A stretch of DNA of 64,000 bases from Vibrio injensis (lineage in GTDB: Bacteria; Pseudomonadota; Gammaproteobacteria; Enterobacterales; Vibrionaceae): contig NZ_BDJF01000023.1 of the NCBI RefSeq assembly GCF_001895205.1, positions 1-64,000 of the forward strand, in the 5' to 3' direction. Within the stretch, counting starts at the first letter, position 1. The number at the start of each line of letters is the position of its first letter. The position numbers were made by a program, and so were the translations under genes. Below, in pieces: positions 38,712 to 48,496 of this stretch. The notes below the pieces were generated by a model, which saw only the letters and a list, made by a program, of their open reading frames with translations, had not been told where the DNA came from and searched no databases.

Positions 38712-38745
38712 AAATAGAGGCGCCGTATATAGCACGCCTCTATTT
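38712..38745. terminator. Terminator of the methyltransferase-herA-nurA operon
   Basis: Arms AAATAGAGGCG and CGCCTCTATTT form an 11-bp stem, 19 bases after the nurA stop. A T-run flanks only the right side; on the minus strand the tail is less T-rich. Confidence 0.65.
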
Positions 38746-38763
38746 TTAATTAGATGTGAAAAT

Positions 38764-40152
38764 CTACTCACTCATAGATTGGATAGCAAATTTCTCCAAC
38801 ATCTTGGAAGAAGGGTGATTCGCGAGAGATACTAGCTGATTTACCAAAGCAATAGGCACAATAGCATTCTCGTACATATCACATTTTAAGTAATCCACTA
38901 CATTTAGAATTTCATCAAGATTTGAGAACGAATTCCTATTCAATACTTTTACTTCGTTACTGTCATGGATTGGAATAGTTAATACCCAAGTTCGATCTGT
39001 TTGACTACGATAAATCAACTTTCCACTATAATATGAGGTTGATGCGTATGGAGAAAGTTTGTCTAGTTCTTCCTCTGTAGATGGTCCAGGTAGAATATGT
39101 TTATAAATATAATTATTAAACAGCGGTAGGACTTGCCCCTTTTTAAGGCAAGCATTTTCTCCTGAAGATATATGCTCTGCATGTTCCACAAAAGAGCCTG
39201 ACTTTTCTAACCCAACCAACTTTAACGAATATTCCCGAATATAAATATTACATAATTCCCTCATATCTTTATGCAACTTAGCTGTTTGACCAAAGAAACC
39301 AAGAGGTCCATCTTTAATAAAGAGGAAACGCTTCAGAAAAGAAGGTTTTCTAGTGACAATTTCTTTGATGCAATGAACTATAATTACGTGCTCTATAACA
39401 TTTGTTAGATAACCTAAAATACCACTAGCACCAAGCTCTTCATCTACAACCTCATGAAACCTTAGTATGTCAATAAGATTGAACTTTTCACCGTCGCATT
39501 CGAAATATCCACTAGAGTCAATCTCTGACTTTTCTATTTCTATATCTTTAAATACTTTATCATTTCTTTTTGGCAAGCTTCCAAAAGTGATATTCTTCAA
39601 CGACTCATCATTTCCAATACCTTTATTCTTAAACTCATGAAAGACAAGCCACTTTAAGGTATCTATATATTTTTTCCCATCACGAATCTCATTAAAGAAC
39701 TCAATTAATGGAATTCTTACCGAGTCGATCATTGATAAAGAGTCTAAAGAGGTTGCTTTTGTTGGTATTGCAAGCTTAAAACGTTCTAACTTTTTAAATT
39801 TTTCCATTTTTTCTGGGTGAATAAATGGTGACTCGCCCAATTGCTTCAAATCATCGAGACTAAACTCTAAACCACCAAACTGAAAAAATGCAACCTTAGA
39901 ACTGGGATAGTTTTTTCGCACTGTTACTTCAGAGTATCCACCATCTACCGCAATAATAGTTGTTATATTGCGATAAGAACCTGTTTCTATATCAAAAGCA
40001 AAGTCTCTAACATCATTCTCTGCCTCCTCATTAGTAGATGGAAACTTACATCTTTTCATCAAACTCTGAACATACGGATCGTTTATCACATGAGAATGTT
40101 GTGACTTACTGGCCCATTCAAATGGACGATTTCCCTTTGAACTGTAGCTCAT
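38764..40152 (-). CDS. nurA: NurA-domain nuclease of a HerA-NurA defence operon
   Basis: The 462-residue protein has a NurA-type nuclease core. ITTIIAVDGGYSEV at about residue 64 holds the first catalytic Asp, and FLFIKDGPLGFFGQ at about 285 holds the second Asp in the family's DG motif. NurA works with HerA to resect DNA. The start is the ATG at 40152, embedded in the stop of the preceding herA part, or a GTG three bases earlier. No transmembrane segment is seen. With the methyltransferase upstream it probably provides the cutting half of a restriction-like system. Confidence 0.75.
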   Translation of the reverse strand: MSYSSKGNRPFEWASKSQHSHVINDPYVQSLMKRCKFPSTNEEAENDVRDFAFDIETGSYRNITTIIAVDGGYSEVTVRKNYPSSKVAFFQFGGLEFSLDDLKQLGESPFIHPEKMEKFKKLERFKLAIPTKATSLDSLSMIDSVRIPLIEFFNEIRDGKKYIDTLKWLVFHEFKNKGIGNDESLKNITFGSLPKRNDKVFKDIEIEKSEIDSSGYFECDGEKFNLIDILRFHEVVDEELGASGILGYLTNVIEHVIIVHCIKEIVTRKPSFLKRFLFIKDGPLGFFGQTAKLHKDMRELCNIYIREYSLKLVGLEKSGSFVEHAEHISSGENACLKKGQVLPLFNNYIYKHILPGPSTEEELDKLSPYASTSYYSGKLIYRSQTDRTWVLTIPIHDSNEVKVLNRNSFSNLDEILNVVDYLKCDMYENAIVPIALVNQLVSLANHPSSKMLEKFAIQSMSE

Positions 40153-42166
40153 CACATTCCCCTATTCGCCAAGAATCTATCAATCTGAACAGGAACAATA
40201 AATGGGTTTGTGTAGGTTTTCATTCTCACAAATCCCTTGTCATTTGTGGCAGAGAAGCGAACTAATGATTGTGTGAAATCCTTGAAATCATAATATTTCT
40301 CTAACTCTCTTGTTTCATCAACATTATTAAGGTGAGCGATAAACCAATTTTGTGTGTTTTTTAAAATATTAGAACTAATTGAACTCACTTCTTGTGTCGC
40401 ATATATCATTCCCAAGTGAAGTTTTGCTCCTTCCTTTGCGATCCTATTATATATTTGACTGAGGTCTTTATCATCCTTTTTGGGAATAGGTTATGGGCCT
40501 CTTCAAAGTAAAACTGAATGAAATTGTTAGGAAGATTTTTTATAAATCTATCCATGGAAATATTAAAGACGGAACGGCATATTTTCTCTGAAAAAAGCCT
40601 TTGTACGACAGGCTCCCCCTGAGACAAATCAACAATAACAATCTTACCTTCTTGCAATAGCTTAGGAATTTCAACTTCAAATGATTCATCCATACTTATT
40701 GTATGCAAATTGTGCAGCTGCTTTACACGAATCTTTTTATAACCACTGACTTGATTCTTTTTCCCTGGTGATTTATATGTAGATAAGAAAACCATCATAG
40801 ACTTCAAGTCATCATTTGCCCATTCATATCCTTTTTTGTTTATATAATCCCTAAAAAAACTTAATTCGTCGTATTGTTCCCAAGCTCTTTCAAACCAAGT
40901 ACATGCCTCTTCCAGAGTTAAGCCTTGTTTTGGGTCTAGTACTTTTCCCTCAAGAATAGTGCTGTTTATCTCAGTTGCTCCAGTGAATTTTACCTTTAAT
41001 CCCTGAGGAACCTTGAAGCCAGCTCTATACAGACAGCATTTATATGCAGCAATTAACCTATTGTGTCTAGTCCATTCTGATCCATTTACATTAGTGCTTT
41101 CTGGTGTTTCAAAATTAGCTGCAGTAAAGTTATTAACATAGTCCCCACCTATTGATTGCTCTTGAAGATAACTAGATATCAGGCTAAAACCACTTTCAAT
41201 ATCTTTAAAGAAGTTAACCTTCATTACCTTGAAATTATCACCTTTCTCCAAAACACTATATCTAACTACTTTATTTTTATATAGATCATAAATAGCTGTT
41301 CCCGAATCTTGTCTATTAGCATTGGCGTATTCACCATTAACATCAAATATAATTTGGCCGACAGGGAATGTAGGGCTACCGGAAGCAGAAAACTCCAATG
41401 TATCAACAGGGGCAGTAAGAAGTTCCGTTTTGGCTTTTGCCGATATTTCCTCGGTAGCTTCTATGATTTTCTTTACGGTATTAGACTTACCAGTACGAGT
41501 CATACCAAACATCGCAGATCTCTTACCTAAAAAGTCTTTAGGATTTACCCATACACCAACATCTTGTTCTTGTGTTTGGTGCCTGCGGCTGGAAGAATAT
41601 CTGACACTACCAATTTTAAAGTCAGAGTCTTGACCAGCTAAACCATCATCATCCCTCTGATTTACAATGAATTCAAGGACATCGCCACTTGCTTTGTAAA
41701 CACTATAATTGTTAGCCGAATAGAAGTTTTCAAGATCAGCGCCGAACTCTATTTTCCCATTTTGGTTTCGATAAAATACGCCAAGAACGCGACATTCAAG
41801 CCCTGAAAAACTAAACTCGTATCGCGTGAACTCATCTAGCTTTCCTCCTTTTACACTGCCAGCTCGACCAGATATATCTAAATTATCTTTATAATATTCG
41901 ATCATTGATGATATTACATCGTTATCAGTCGGTAACTTTGTCTGTGAAAGAGCTCTCAATAGCACAGCTTCTTCAACACCGTCCTCACCATCGTAAAATG
42001 CTAGAAGGAAACAACCAGCTGGAATACCTTTTACCTGAGCCTTCCATGCATCACAGACTAACAACCTCGCTATGTCATATGACAAATAGAACGGGCGCCC
42101 AACAAACTGTTCTTTGTTTTTACCTTCCTTTAACAAATCCGTCGATAAAGCTTCGTTCAAATTCAT
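40152..42166 (-). CDS. herA: HerA-type ATPase with a -1 frameshift near the 3' end
   Basis: The first frame (40406-42166) gives 586 residues with Walker A GMTRTGKS at about 221-228 and the Walker B segment YFEEAHNLFPK. After that, the family sequence continues in the -1 frame as DLSQIYNRIAKEGAKLHLG and GMIYATQEVSSISSNIL, ending at 40152. A whole product would be about 671 residues. The switch point has C-CCA-AAA read in the zero frame, a good slippery heptamer. It could be programmed frameshifting, an inactivating deletion in an A-run, or a sequencing error. It overlaps the methyltransferase gene by 4 bases and nurA by about 3. Confidence 0.8.
40478..40484 (-). other. Slippery heptamer C-CCA-AAA at the herA frame switch
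   Basis: On the minus strand the bases CCCAAAAAGG are read as CCA AAA AGG. After a one-base backward slip they read AAA AAG and enter the frame that restores the conserved HerA C terminus. The heptamer fits the X-XXY-YYZ rule. Confidence 0.6.
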
Positions 42167-43131
42167 ATTATTTCCTTTTTTAAGTCAGGGTCTTCAAATC
42201 TGATTTTTGATTGTTCTGCGTACTTACAGTCCGCTTCAATAGACAACCATTTTCTATTTTTCAACTCAGCACAAAACCCAGATGTATTACTACCGCCAAA
42301 GGGATCAAAAACTATATCATTTTCATCGGTTAGAAATTCTATAAAGAAGTTTACAATACCTTTGTTCATTCTTGCTGGGTGAGGTGTAATACCTAGCTCT
42401 TTGCACTTCCTTGTAAAGAAGTCGTTTGATGACACATTTGAGAAAGACATTACATTATGTGGTAGACGAACTTCTCGCGACTCGTCTAAAGGTTCCATCT
42501 CAAAGAAGTTATGACAAATGCTGCCACCATGGTCTTTCAGAAACCCTGTTTCACTAATTTTATGTTCTGAAGGTCTTACGCCTGCATTGTAGCTCTGGCG
42601 TTCTAAAAGCTTTTTCATACTTTTGCTATAAGGACGTAAGACCTTACGGTTATCTGCTTTGGGAAAATCTGTTTTTGCCAACCACCAAACATGAGTATAG
42701 CTGTCAACAGTTCGCCAGCGATTTACTGTAACCCACTGAGCAGGTGAGGGAAGTTTGGCAGGGTTATAACAAATAAACTCTTGGATTAGTCGTAACTCGG
42801 AGTTTTCCTGCTTAGTCATTTCAAAAAGGCACTCTAAGTGTAAAGTAGACTGAACAGGTCTCTCAGGCTCCCAAGCATTCCCAATCTCAATAACAAGTGA
42901 GCCATCCTCAGCTAGGAGCTGATTGAATATTGGTGTTAGTTTTCTAAACCATTCACGATAAGCATCTCCAATCTCATTGCCGTATTTCTTCTTATTATTT
43001 AATGGGAATGGTGGGGAAGTAATTATTAAATTAACCTTCCCTTTATAATTATTTATATCGTCCTCGTTCAGTGCCTCCAAAGAGTCACCTAGATAGAGTT
43101 TTCCAAGTTCAGTTTTATAATAAAGCTTCAT
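42163..43131 (-). CDS. DNA methyltransferase, probably N4-cytosine or N6-adenine type
   Basis: The 322-residue enzyme has catalytic motif IV as LIITSPPFPLNN near residue 38 and the AdoMet motif I as VFDPFGGSNTSGF near residue 288. This motif order (IV before I) and TSPPF are seen in beta-class enzymes such as M.PvuII, which favours N4-cytosine. The middle region probably recognises the target. It is coupled to herA by a 4-base overlap and follows a 79-residue gene, so modification and the HerA-NurA effector are one operon. Target sequence is unknown. Confidence 0.82.
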   Translation of the reverse strand: MKLYYKTELGKLYLGDSLEALNEDDINNYKGKVNLIITSPPFPLNNKKKYGNEIGDAYREWFRKLTPIFNQLLAEDGSLVIEIGNAWEPERPVQSTLHLECLFEMTKQENSELRLIQEFICYNPAKLPSPAQWVTVNRWRTVDSYTHVWWLAKTDFPKADNRKVLRPYSKSMKKLLERQSYNAGVRPSEHKISETGFLKDHGGSICHNFFEMEPLDESREVRLPHNVMSFSNVSSNDFFTRKCKELGITPHPARMNKGIVNFFIEFLTDENDIVFDPFGGSNTSGFCAELKNRKWLSIEADCKYAEQSKIRFEDPDLKKEII

Positions 43132-43167
43132 TTAATGCTGATTACCTTTTTGTTTTATTCATTCTGG

Positions 43168-43407
43168 TTAAATTAGATCTGTTACTAAACCAGCAGCTTT
43201 CAATCTTGGAGTAAGATTACGCATCTTAGAAAATTCAGTCCCTAAACTTTCTCTGATGCCAACTCCTTCACAGAACTCCTTTGCGGTTATGTGGTTAAGA
43301 TCATCGGCATATTTCAGCATTTGAAGATGCAGTTCGAGCGTGTAATGATTCCTTGGAGCACGTTCTAGGGCTTCCCGGATTTTATTGAAAATAGTTTGAT
43401 CATCCAT
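43168..43407 (-). CDS. Small helix-turn-helix-like protein heading the methyltransferase operon
   Basis: This 79-residue helical protein has a likely DNA-binding segment (NHITAKEFCEGVGIRESLGTEF, quoted here as TAKEFCEGVGI). It is the first gene of the operon, 36 bases before the methyltransferase start. Direct AT-rich repeats lie just upstream of its start. A controlling (C-protein-like) role is plausible by position and size, but it is not an obvious XRE-type C protein. Confidence 0.6.
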   Translation of the reverse strand: MDDQTIFNKIREALERAPRNHYTLELHLQMLKYADDLNHITAKEFCEGVGIRESLGTEFSKMRNLTPRLKAAGLVTDLI

Positions 43408-43424
43408 AGTGAGTCATCTGTGGC

Positions 43425-43455
43425 ATATAATTTATATAATTTATATAATTTATAT
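43425..43455. repeat. Three and a half copies of the 9-mer ATATAATTT upstream of the methyltransferase operon
   Basis: The unit ATATAATTT repeats in tandem 18-48 bases before the 43407 start codon. It gives several possible -10 elements and may be an operator for the first gene product. Confidence 0.8.
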
Positions 43456-43762
43456 GCCCAGTTCAAGGGAAACTTGCCAACCCTCAGATTGCTAAATCAA
43501 ATATTAGAAATTGTTAGTCAGAATGCCAGCCGAACGAGGGGTTACCATACGAGAAATCGATGACTCTTATAGAGATATCAGTCATAGTTCAGTGCTTTGA
43601 ACTGAGAGAGGATAGTTTGGAAGCTACTCTAGTAAGTTAATGTCTTTTTGTACTTAGAAAAATATATTCTTGAAATAAACTAATGGGCCTAAAACTAGAC
43701 CCATTACAATTTAACTAAAAATCAACAACATAAGTAAATTGAAACATTTATAACTCTTACAG
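43456..43762. other. Non-coding gap with a convergence hairpin
   Basis: No gene is seen in the roughly 350 bases between the 43407 start and the 43763 stop. A hairpin with arms TAATGGG (43681-43687) and CCCATTA (43700-43706) lies 57 bases past the 43763 gene and could end its transcript. The rest has no clear structure. Confidence 0.5.
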
Positions 43763-45286
43763 CTATTTCTGATGTTCACCCAGTTCTATTTGCTCTCGGG
43801 TGAAGACGGTTGGACAGCGAGATAGATCAGGTTGTCCGTCCCCATTTAATGTATTTGACCGGCTGCATATGTAGGCGTCAAACCGACCTGCGGTTTGCAT
43901 CATTTTTGCCTTCGCCTTCATTGATTCACTGGCTTTTTCTAGGTAATCACAGGCAGGATAAGACCATGTTGCGAGTCCTGAATGGCCTGCCGCATATGTA
44001 GAGCAGGTTTCCCGCTCCGTGACTTTCTCTGTGTAACTTGCAATACCACTTCCTTTTTTCTGGAGTTGAGTCTGAATAGTTGAGTCGTGCTGGTACGGAC
44101 CGGGATAGCTCCAATAAGGCACCTGATAGTTGTTGAATGCAGGAGAGTACACCGACATAAACCCACGAAGACCCTCGCTTTCGCCAGCAATGTAATCAGC
44201 AACACGTTTCCAGTTACCGTCTGTCCATTTCAAACAATGGTAACCTCCATCCGCTTGACGAGGTTTAGCTCCCAGCGCGATAGCGAGCTCATCAATTTCG
44301 ATGTCACTATCCTGGTTGCTATTGTCTGTACCAAACGCTGCACACATACCACCCACGTGCATTACGGATATGACGCTGGAGCGGCCTATGGCGTACGGCT
44401 TGATATCAAACGCATCAAAGTACCCAGTTCGTTGATAATTATAGAAGTTGGCAGCAATCATATTCATTGCTCCAGACCTGGATTGCATGTTTAACACATC
44501 ACGAGACATTTTAAGCGCACTATCCCAACCAACTCGCGACGCCGCTGCCGCAATAAGGCTGCCCATCACATCATTATCATGAGACGAGATAGTGTATTGA
44601 ACAGATGAAACTGGAGTCCGCACTGCACAGTATTCGTAATATTCATTAAAGGCTAAATCCTTACGCGCTTGTGGAGCGGCTGTATTGTGGTTCACCAAGA
44701 ATTTATCCAAGCTCAGTTCCTGACCGTTCTCCGTACACTCACTACCTCCGTTGATTAGACAACGCTCATAAAGCTCAACCGTGCTTTTGAAAGAGGCAAC
44801 GTTGGTAAGCGCATAATGGTCGATAAAATCGTCTACTGAGAACATTTGACCAGAATCATTGAAGCAATCATGGAATCCATACTTCATAGCCTTATCTGCT
44901 TCGTCGGAATAGCGATCTATTTTTGAAAAATTCACTTTCCTTTCTTTTTGGCGTCGCTCATCGTTGGCTGTACGAATGCGTTCTAGGGCTGCTGATTGAT
45001 AACCCGGCTCTAGCAACGCCTCGGTCCAAGAGTTAAAGGTTTGCCACTCGGCACCTAAATTTGCCACCATCTTAGCTGCCGAGTTGAATGCCTCCTCACT
45101 GCCGAAGTCTTCCTGTCTGAATCCAACGAGTTTCATGTCGGCTAGTGCCGCTTGTATGTCCGGATCTGTTTTTTCAATTTTCTGGACCGACGTATCTGTC
45201 TTAGTCTTTCCGGCGATGTTAGGCATGGTCGCGGAGCAACCTGCCAGTGCAGTCATTACAACTATTGACGTAAAAAGAACTTTCAC
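43763..45286 (-). CDS. Hypothetical large lipoprotein under regulon box 3
   Basis: About 507 residues from a GTG at 45286, chosen because it has a GGGAG site and gives the signal peptide VKVLFTSIVVMTALAGC with a lipobox; upstream in-frame ATGs would bury it. The mature protein is rich in Cys (about ten, several in the HDCFNDSG, YERCLINGGSEC, HVGGMCAAFG and RETCSTYAAG segments) and Tyr, typical of a disulphide-bonded envelope protein. No family is recognised. It lies between the relaxase operon and the defence operon but has its own regulon box, so a role during transfer is possible. Confidence 0.7.
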   Translation of the reverse strand: MKVLFTSIVVMTALAGCSATMPNIAGKTKTDTSVQKIEKTDPDIQAALADMKLVGFRQEDFGSEEAFNSAAKMVANLGAEWQTFNSWTEALLEPGYQSAALERIRTANDERRQKERKVNFSKIDRYSDEADKAMKYGFHDCFNDSGQMFSVDDFIDHYALTNVASFKSTVELYERCLINGGSECTENGQELSLDKFLVNHNTAAPQARKDLAFNEYYEYCAVRTPVSSVQYTISSHDNDVMGSLIAAAASRVGWDSALKMSRDVLNMQSRSGAMNMIAANFYNYQRTGYFDAFDIKPYAIGRSSVISVMHVGGMCAAFGTDNSNQDSDIEIDELAIALGAKPRQADGGYHCLKWTDGNWKRVADYIAGESEGLRGFMSVYSPAFNNYQVPYWSYPGPYQHDSTIQTQLQKKGSGIASYTEKVTERETCSTYAAGHSGLATWSYPACDYLEKASESMKAKAKMMQTAGRFDAYICSRSNTLNGDGQPDLSRCPTVFTREQIELGEHQK

Positions 45287-45345
45287 TTTTAGATCTCCCT
45301 TTTGGTTCTGTATCCATTCCATTTTCAAATAAAAGGGCAGTCTAG

Positions 45346-45376
45346 CCAGTACGCCAAACTGCCCTTTTTGGACAAT
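45346..45376 (-). promoter_or_regulatory. Regulon box 3, upstream of the 45286 lipoprotein gene
   Basis: On the minus strand TTGTCCAAAAAGGGCA, then G and TTTGGCGTACTGG. It lies in the 99-base gap after the relaxase stop, with the last part diverged from the consensus. Confidence 0.75.
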
Positions 45377-45385
45377 AGACTGCAA

Positions 45386-48300
45386 TTATCTAGTTAGACT
45401 GCGTTCACTGTCGCCTCTTGATATACCTTTAGCCTGAGATTTACCAGTTGTCTGCGTTGATGAGCGTCCTGACTCTGGTTGTTGCCATAGCTTATCAATC
45501 AAGTGCTCCAGCGGTTCCAGAGACTGGTAACGGCTTTCCTTAGCCGTCTGTTTTTGACCTGATCGTTGCTCTACAGCTCGAACCAGCCCTTCTTTTGAAT
45601 CGGTATAGAGATACACGCGGTCCTTTGCTCTTGATATCTGCACATAGAACTGTTCCGTGTTCAATAAAGCTTCTCGGTTGGTTTCAGCGTGCACAAACAC
45701 GTTCTGGGCTGTCTTACCTTGGGCAGCGTGAACAGTCATGGCGTAACCGTGATCCCAATGGGAATTAGCCAGCTTGGACATGTCAAACTCACCAGTTTTA
45801 CCATTTGAAAGTCTGAAGGTTACGTTCGTGCCTTCTATCTTCTCAACAGTGGCCGTGTCATTGTTCAATCGTCCAGTCGGCTTATCGTTATCACGCCACA
45901 CGATCTTCTCACCAACGGCCAAGCCACTTTCAGTTAGTTCGAACAACTGGATGTTCTTGGCCGCATAGTTTTCAGGAGAGAAGCGAATCAGCTCAGCCTG
46001 CTCATTACCCCCCAACTTCTTCAATAAGAGATCGTGATTCTCTCGACCAACGACCTGATAATAGAGGCCCTGCTTGATGCCCTCACGCTTGAAGCTACGC
46101 GCAAACCGAACGATGCACCCATTTTGATATGACGTCACCATACGCCTTTCAGCTTCTGTTGCATCGACCGGTGATAGCTGGTTAGTACGCAGCTCTTCGC
46201 CCAGAGCATCTTCTTTTTTTAGGGCGTCACGAACTAATTCATTCGTGCGACGGCGGCCCTCACGGCTTGGTTCGAGGATAATACTTTTGGCTCGTTCATC
46301 CGGCGCAAGAGCCATGTAGTCCTTCACAAGCTCTTGTCTGCGGACTTCACCGCTTTTCTCATGGTCAATTTTTCCACTTTTCTTATGCGCGACCAATTCT
46401 TTAATCGTGCTGCCACTCTCCTGTAACCGACTTAGAGCATTAGATGCCCTTTTCATTAGGGAGAGGTATACCGCATCCCTTGTTCCTCGGTTCGTCTGCC
46501 GAACGATTTCTTCTAGTCGATATGTTTCCATTCCATGAGCCTGAAGCTGACGAAAAGCAGCACCAGCCTCTACTGAAGCAAGCTGGCGGACGTCACCAGT
46601 CAACACAACCTTAGCACCTACCTGGCTAGCTCTTTGAAGTAGATCGCGCATCAATTTTGTACCGATCATTGATGCTTCATCAACAACCCAAAGTTGAGGG
46701 GACCGCTGCATTCCCTTAGCTAACTCATCCCGCTGACTTTTTAACTCTGTTTGTTCGTAACAAAGTTCATCGAGTCGCTTTTGGTAAATGGGGGAGGTTT
46801 CAGGGATCTGAGCACCAGTTTTTAGGTCTACTCCGGGGTTTTCAAGGGCCTTCTTGAGCCGTTCCAGCCGTCTGTCTATTCTCTCTACTTGGGCGATCAG
46901 TCGCTTCTCTTCTACCCATTCATTGCGATTTTGTCCCAGAAAACTTTGGATTGTACTGGAGGGAATATTCGCGCCCTCAGATAAACTTTGAGCAGCCGAG
47001 TTAGTTGGAGTAAGACCTCTTACTTCGTACCCCATAACTCGTGCTTTTTCAGCAACAGTGCTGAGCACGGAGTTGGTTTTAGCTGTACCGGCTAATCCTT
47101 GCACTCCAACGATCCGATTCTCGGAGAGAAGAATGCCCTCTGTAGCTTTCCTTTGGTCAGCGTTCCACTCGTACCCCAATTCGTTGGCTTTCTCCTCGGC
47201 ATTAGAAATGGCCGCAGCCGCCTGTTCCCTGCTGCACAATGCCTGAACTCGGTCGCGGCCAAGGTATTCCTCCTTGATCACCTCATCCTCGATGGCGATG
47301 GCCGCTTTCGACGTATATCCCCGAACATCAATCTCTTGCTTGCTGACCTTATCAAAGGTTCTAACCGACTTCTCTATGAGCTGACCACTGCGAATTGCAG
47401 CATCAATTGCATTCGTTATATCAGAAAGTAGTACTCGCGATCCGGCATAACGGCTAGCCACTTTGACTAGATCGTGGTGTGCCCAAGACGTATCACGTTC
47501 TCCAAGGTGCTCAGTCGCCCACATGACGGCTTCGTTGGCTAATTGAACCCGCGCCAAAATCGCCTCGGATTGCCGCTCTAGGGATGGGGTATTCTCCCGA
47601 GACAGAGCTATGACCCCTTCCAATTCTGTCAGCTTCTCTTCGCCCAATTCTGCATGCCAGCGATTCAGAAGTTCACCACGCTCAGCAGCGACTTTTCGAT
47701 CCCGCGTGTCGAGCGTGGCGGTCTCCTTTTCCCCAGCCGTGGCCGTTTCACGAGTCTTTCCCCTAGCCTCCAGCGCATCTCCGATTGCCTCTGATCGTTT
47801 CGACAGTTCACGTACAATATCTTTACTTACCCCAGCAATCTCCCAGGTCCCATCTTTACCCTGGTGCTCTAGTCGAAAGCCCAGTGAACCAACCTCTTGA
47901 GCGAGAAATTGACGGTAGACCAGACCAAGGTGCTTTTGGTCAATGAAGATTGGTTTATTCTCCGTTGAGCGCCACTGGCCGTCATTTCGCTGTGTTAAGT
48001 TCATTACCACGCAGTGTGTGTGAAGCTGAGGATCAAGGGCACGACTGGTTGTGTGTTTGAAAGTGGCTGCGACCAGCGAACCTGTTTTCTCGTATTCAAC
48101 GGTATCCTTAGTACGGTTGCGATTCCTTGTGACAATATATTCACTCTCTATATATTGAAGTACCGCTTGGACAGCCCGGTCATGGGCTTCGAGAAGCCGT
48201 TTGTCGCCTGCAACCTCTGCCAGAATAGAAACACTCTTAGGTGCCGAAAACGTAAGGTCGGTTCCTGGTTGGTGTTTCCATTCGCCGTCACGGAAAATGC

Positions 48301-48496
48301 CAACCTGTTGACCATCTGGAAGCCGCCCCTCCAGAAGTGATTTAAAAGTTCCTCGATCCACCTCACCAGCAAGGCCAAGAGTCTCAGCTCCAGAACCTGT
48401 CCATGTTGAAGGAGATAGCCCGTCTACATAGTAATCATCATGCTCAAAGTAATGACCGGCAGCTCCGGCACTTTTAATAGAAGACGCAGACATCAT
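45386..48496 (-). CDS. traI: MobF conjugative relaxase-helicase, TrwC/TraI-like
   Basis: The 1036-residue protein resembles R388 TrwC. The N-terminal relaxase has catalytic tyrosines in HYFEHDDYYVDG (Y16, Y22, Y23), the LTFSAPKSVS motif at 81-90 and the metal-binding histidines in DPQLHTHCVV (H159, H161, with H148). The C-terminal SF1 helicase has Walker A GLAGTAKT and WVVDEASMIG, and ends with AQGKTAQNVFVHA and YVQISRAKDRVYLYTDS motifs. It would nick oriT and lead the strand into the recipient. It is last in the transfer operon, coupled to traD by an ATGA overlap. Confidence 0.95.
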   Translation of the reverse strand: MMSASSIKSAGAAGHYFEHDDYYVDGLSPSTWTGSGAETLGLAGEVDRGTFKSLLEGRLPDGQQVGIFRDGEWKHQPGTDLTFSAPKSVSILAEVAGDKRLLEAHDRAVQAVLQYIESEYIVTRNRNRTKDTVEYEKTGSLVAATFKHTTSRALDPQLHTHCVVMNLTQRNDGQWRSTENKPIFIDQKHLGLVYRQFLAQEVGSLGFRLEHQGKDGTWEIAGVSKDIVRELSKRSEAIGDALEARGKTRETATAGEKETATLDTRDRKVAAERGELLNRWHAELGEEKLTELEGVIALSRENTPSLERQSEAILARVQLANEAVMWATEHLGERDTSWAHHDLVKVASRYAGSRVLLSDITNAIDAAIRSGQLIEKSVRTFDKVSKQEIDVRGYTSKAAIAIEDEVIKEEYLGRDRVQALCSREQAAAAISNAEEKANELGYEWNADQRKATEGILLSENRIVGVQGLAGTAKTNSVLSTVAEKARVMGYEVRGLTPTNSAAQSLSEGANIPSSTIQSFLGQNRNEWVEEKRLIAQVERIDRRLERLKKALENPGVDLKTGAQIPETSPIYQKRLDELCYEQTELKSQRDELAKGMQRSPQLWVVDEASMIGTKLMRDLLQRASQVGAKVVLTGDVRQLASVEAGAAFRQLQAHGMETYRLEEIVRQTNRGTRDAVYLSLMKRASNALSRLQESGSTIKELVAHKKSGKIDHEKSGEVRRQELVKDYMALAPDERAKSIILEPSREGRRRTNELVRDALKKEDALGEELRTNQLSPVDATEAERRMVTSYQNGCIVRFARSFKREGIKQGLYYQVVGRENHDLLLKKLGGNEQAELIRFSPENYAAKNIQLFELTESGLAVGEKIVWRDNDKPTGRLNNDTATVEKIEGTNVTFRLSNGKTGEFDMSKLANSHWDHGYAMTVHAAQGKTAQNVFVHAETNREALLNTEQFYVQISRAKDRVYLYTDSKEGLVRAVEQRSGQKQTAKESRYQSLEPLEHLIDKLWQQPESGRSSTQTTGKSQAKGISRGDSERSLTR

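Noticed and set aside
40152..40415. A separate 87-residue gene after the 586-residue HerA frame
   Set aside because: Its sequence is the missing C terminus of HerA in the -1 frame, with no ribosome-binding site of its own, so it is treated as part of herA.
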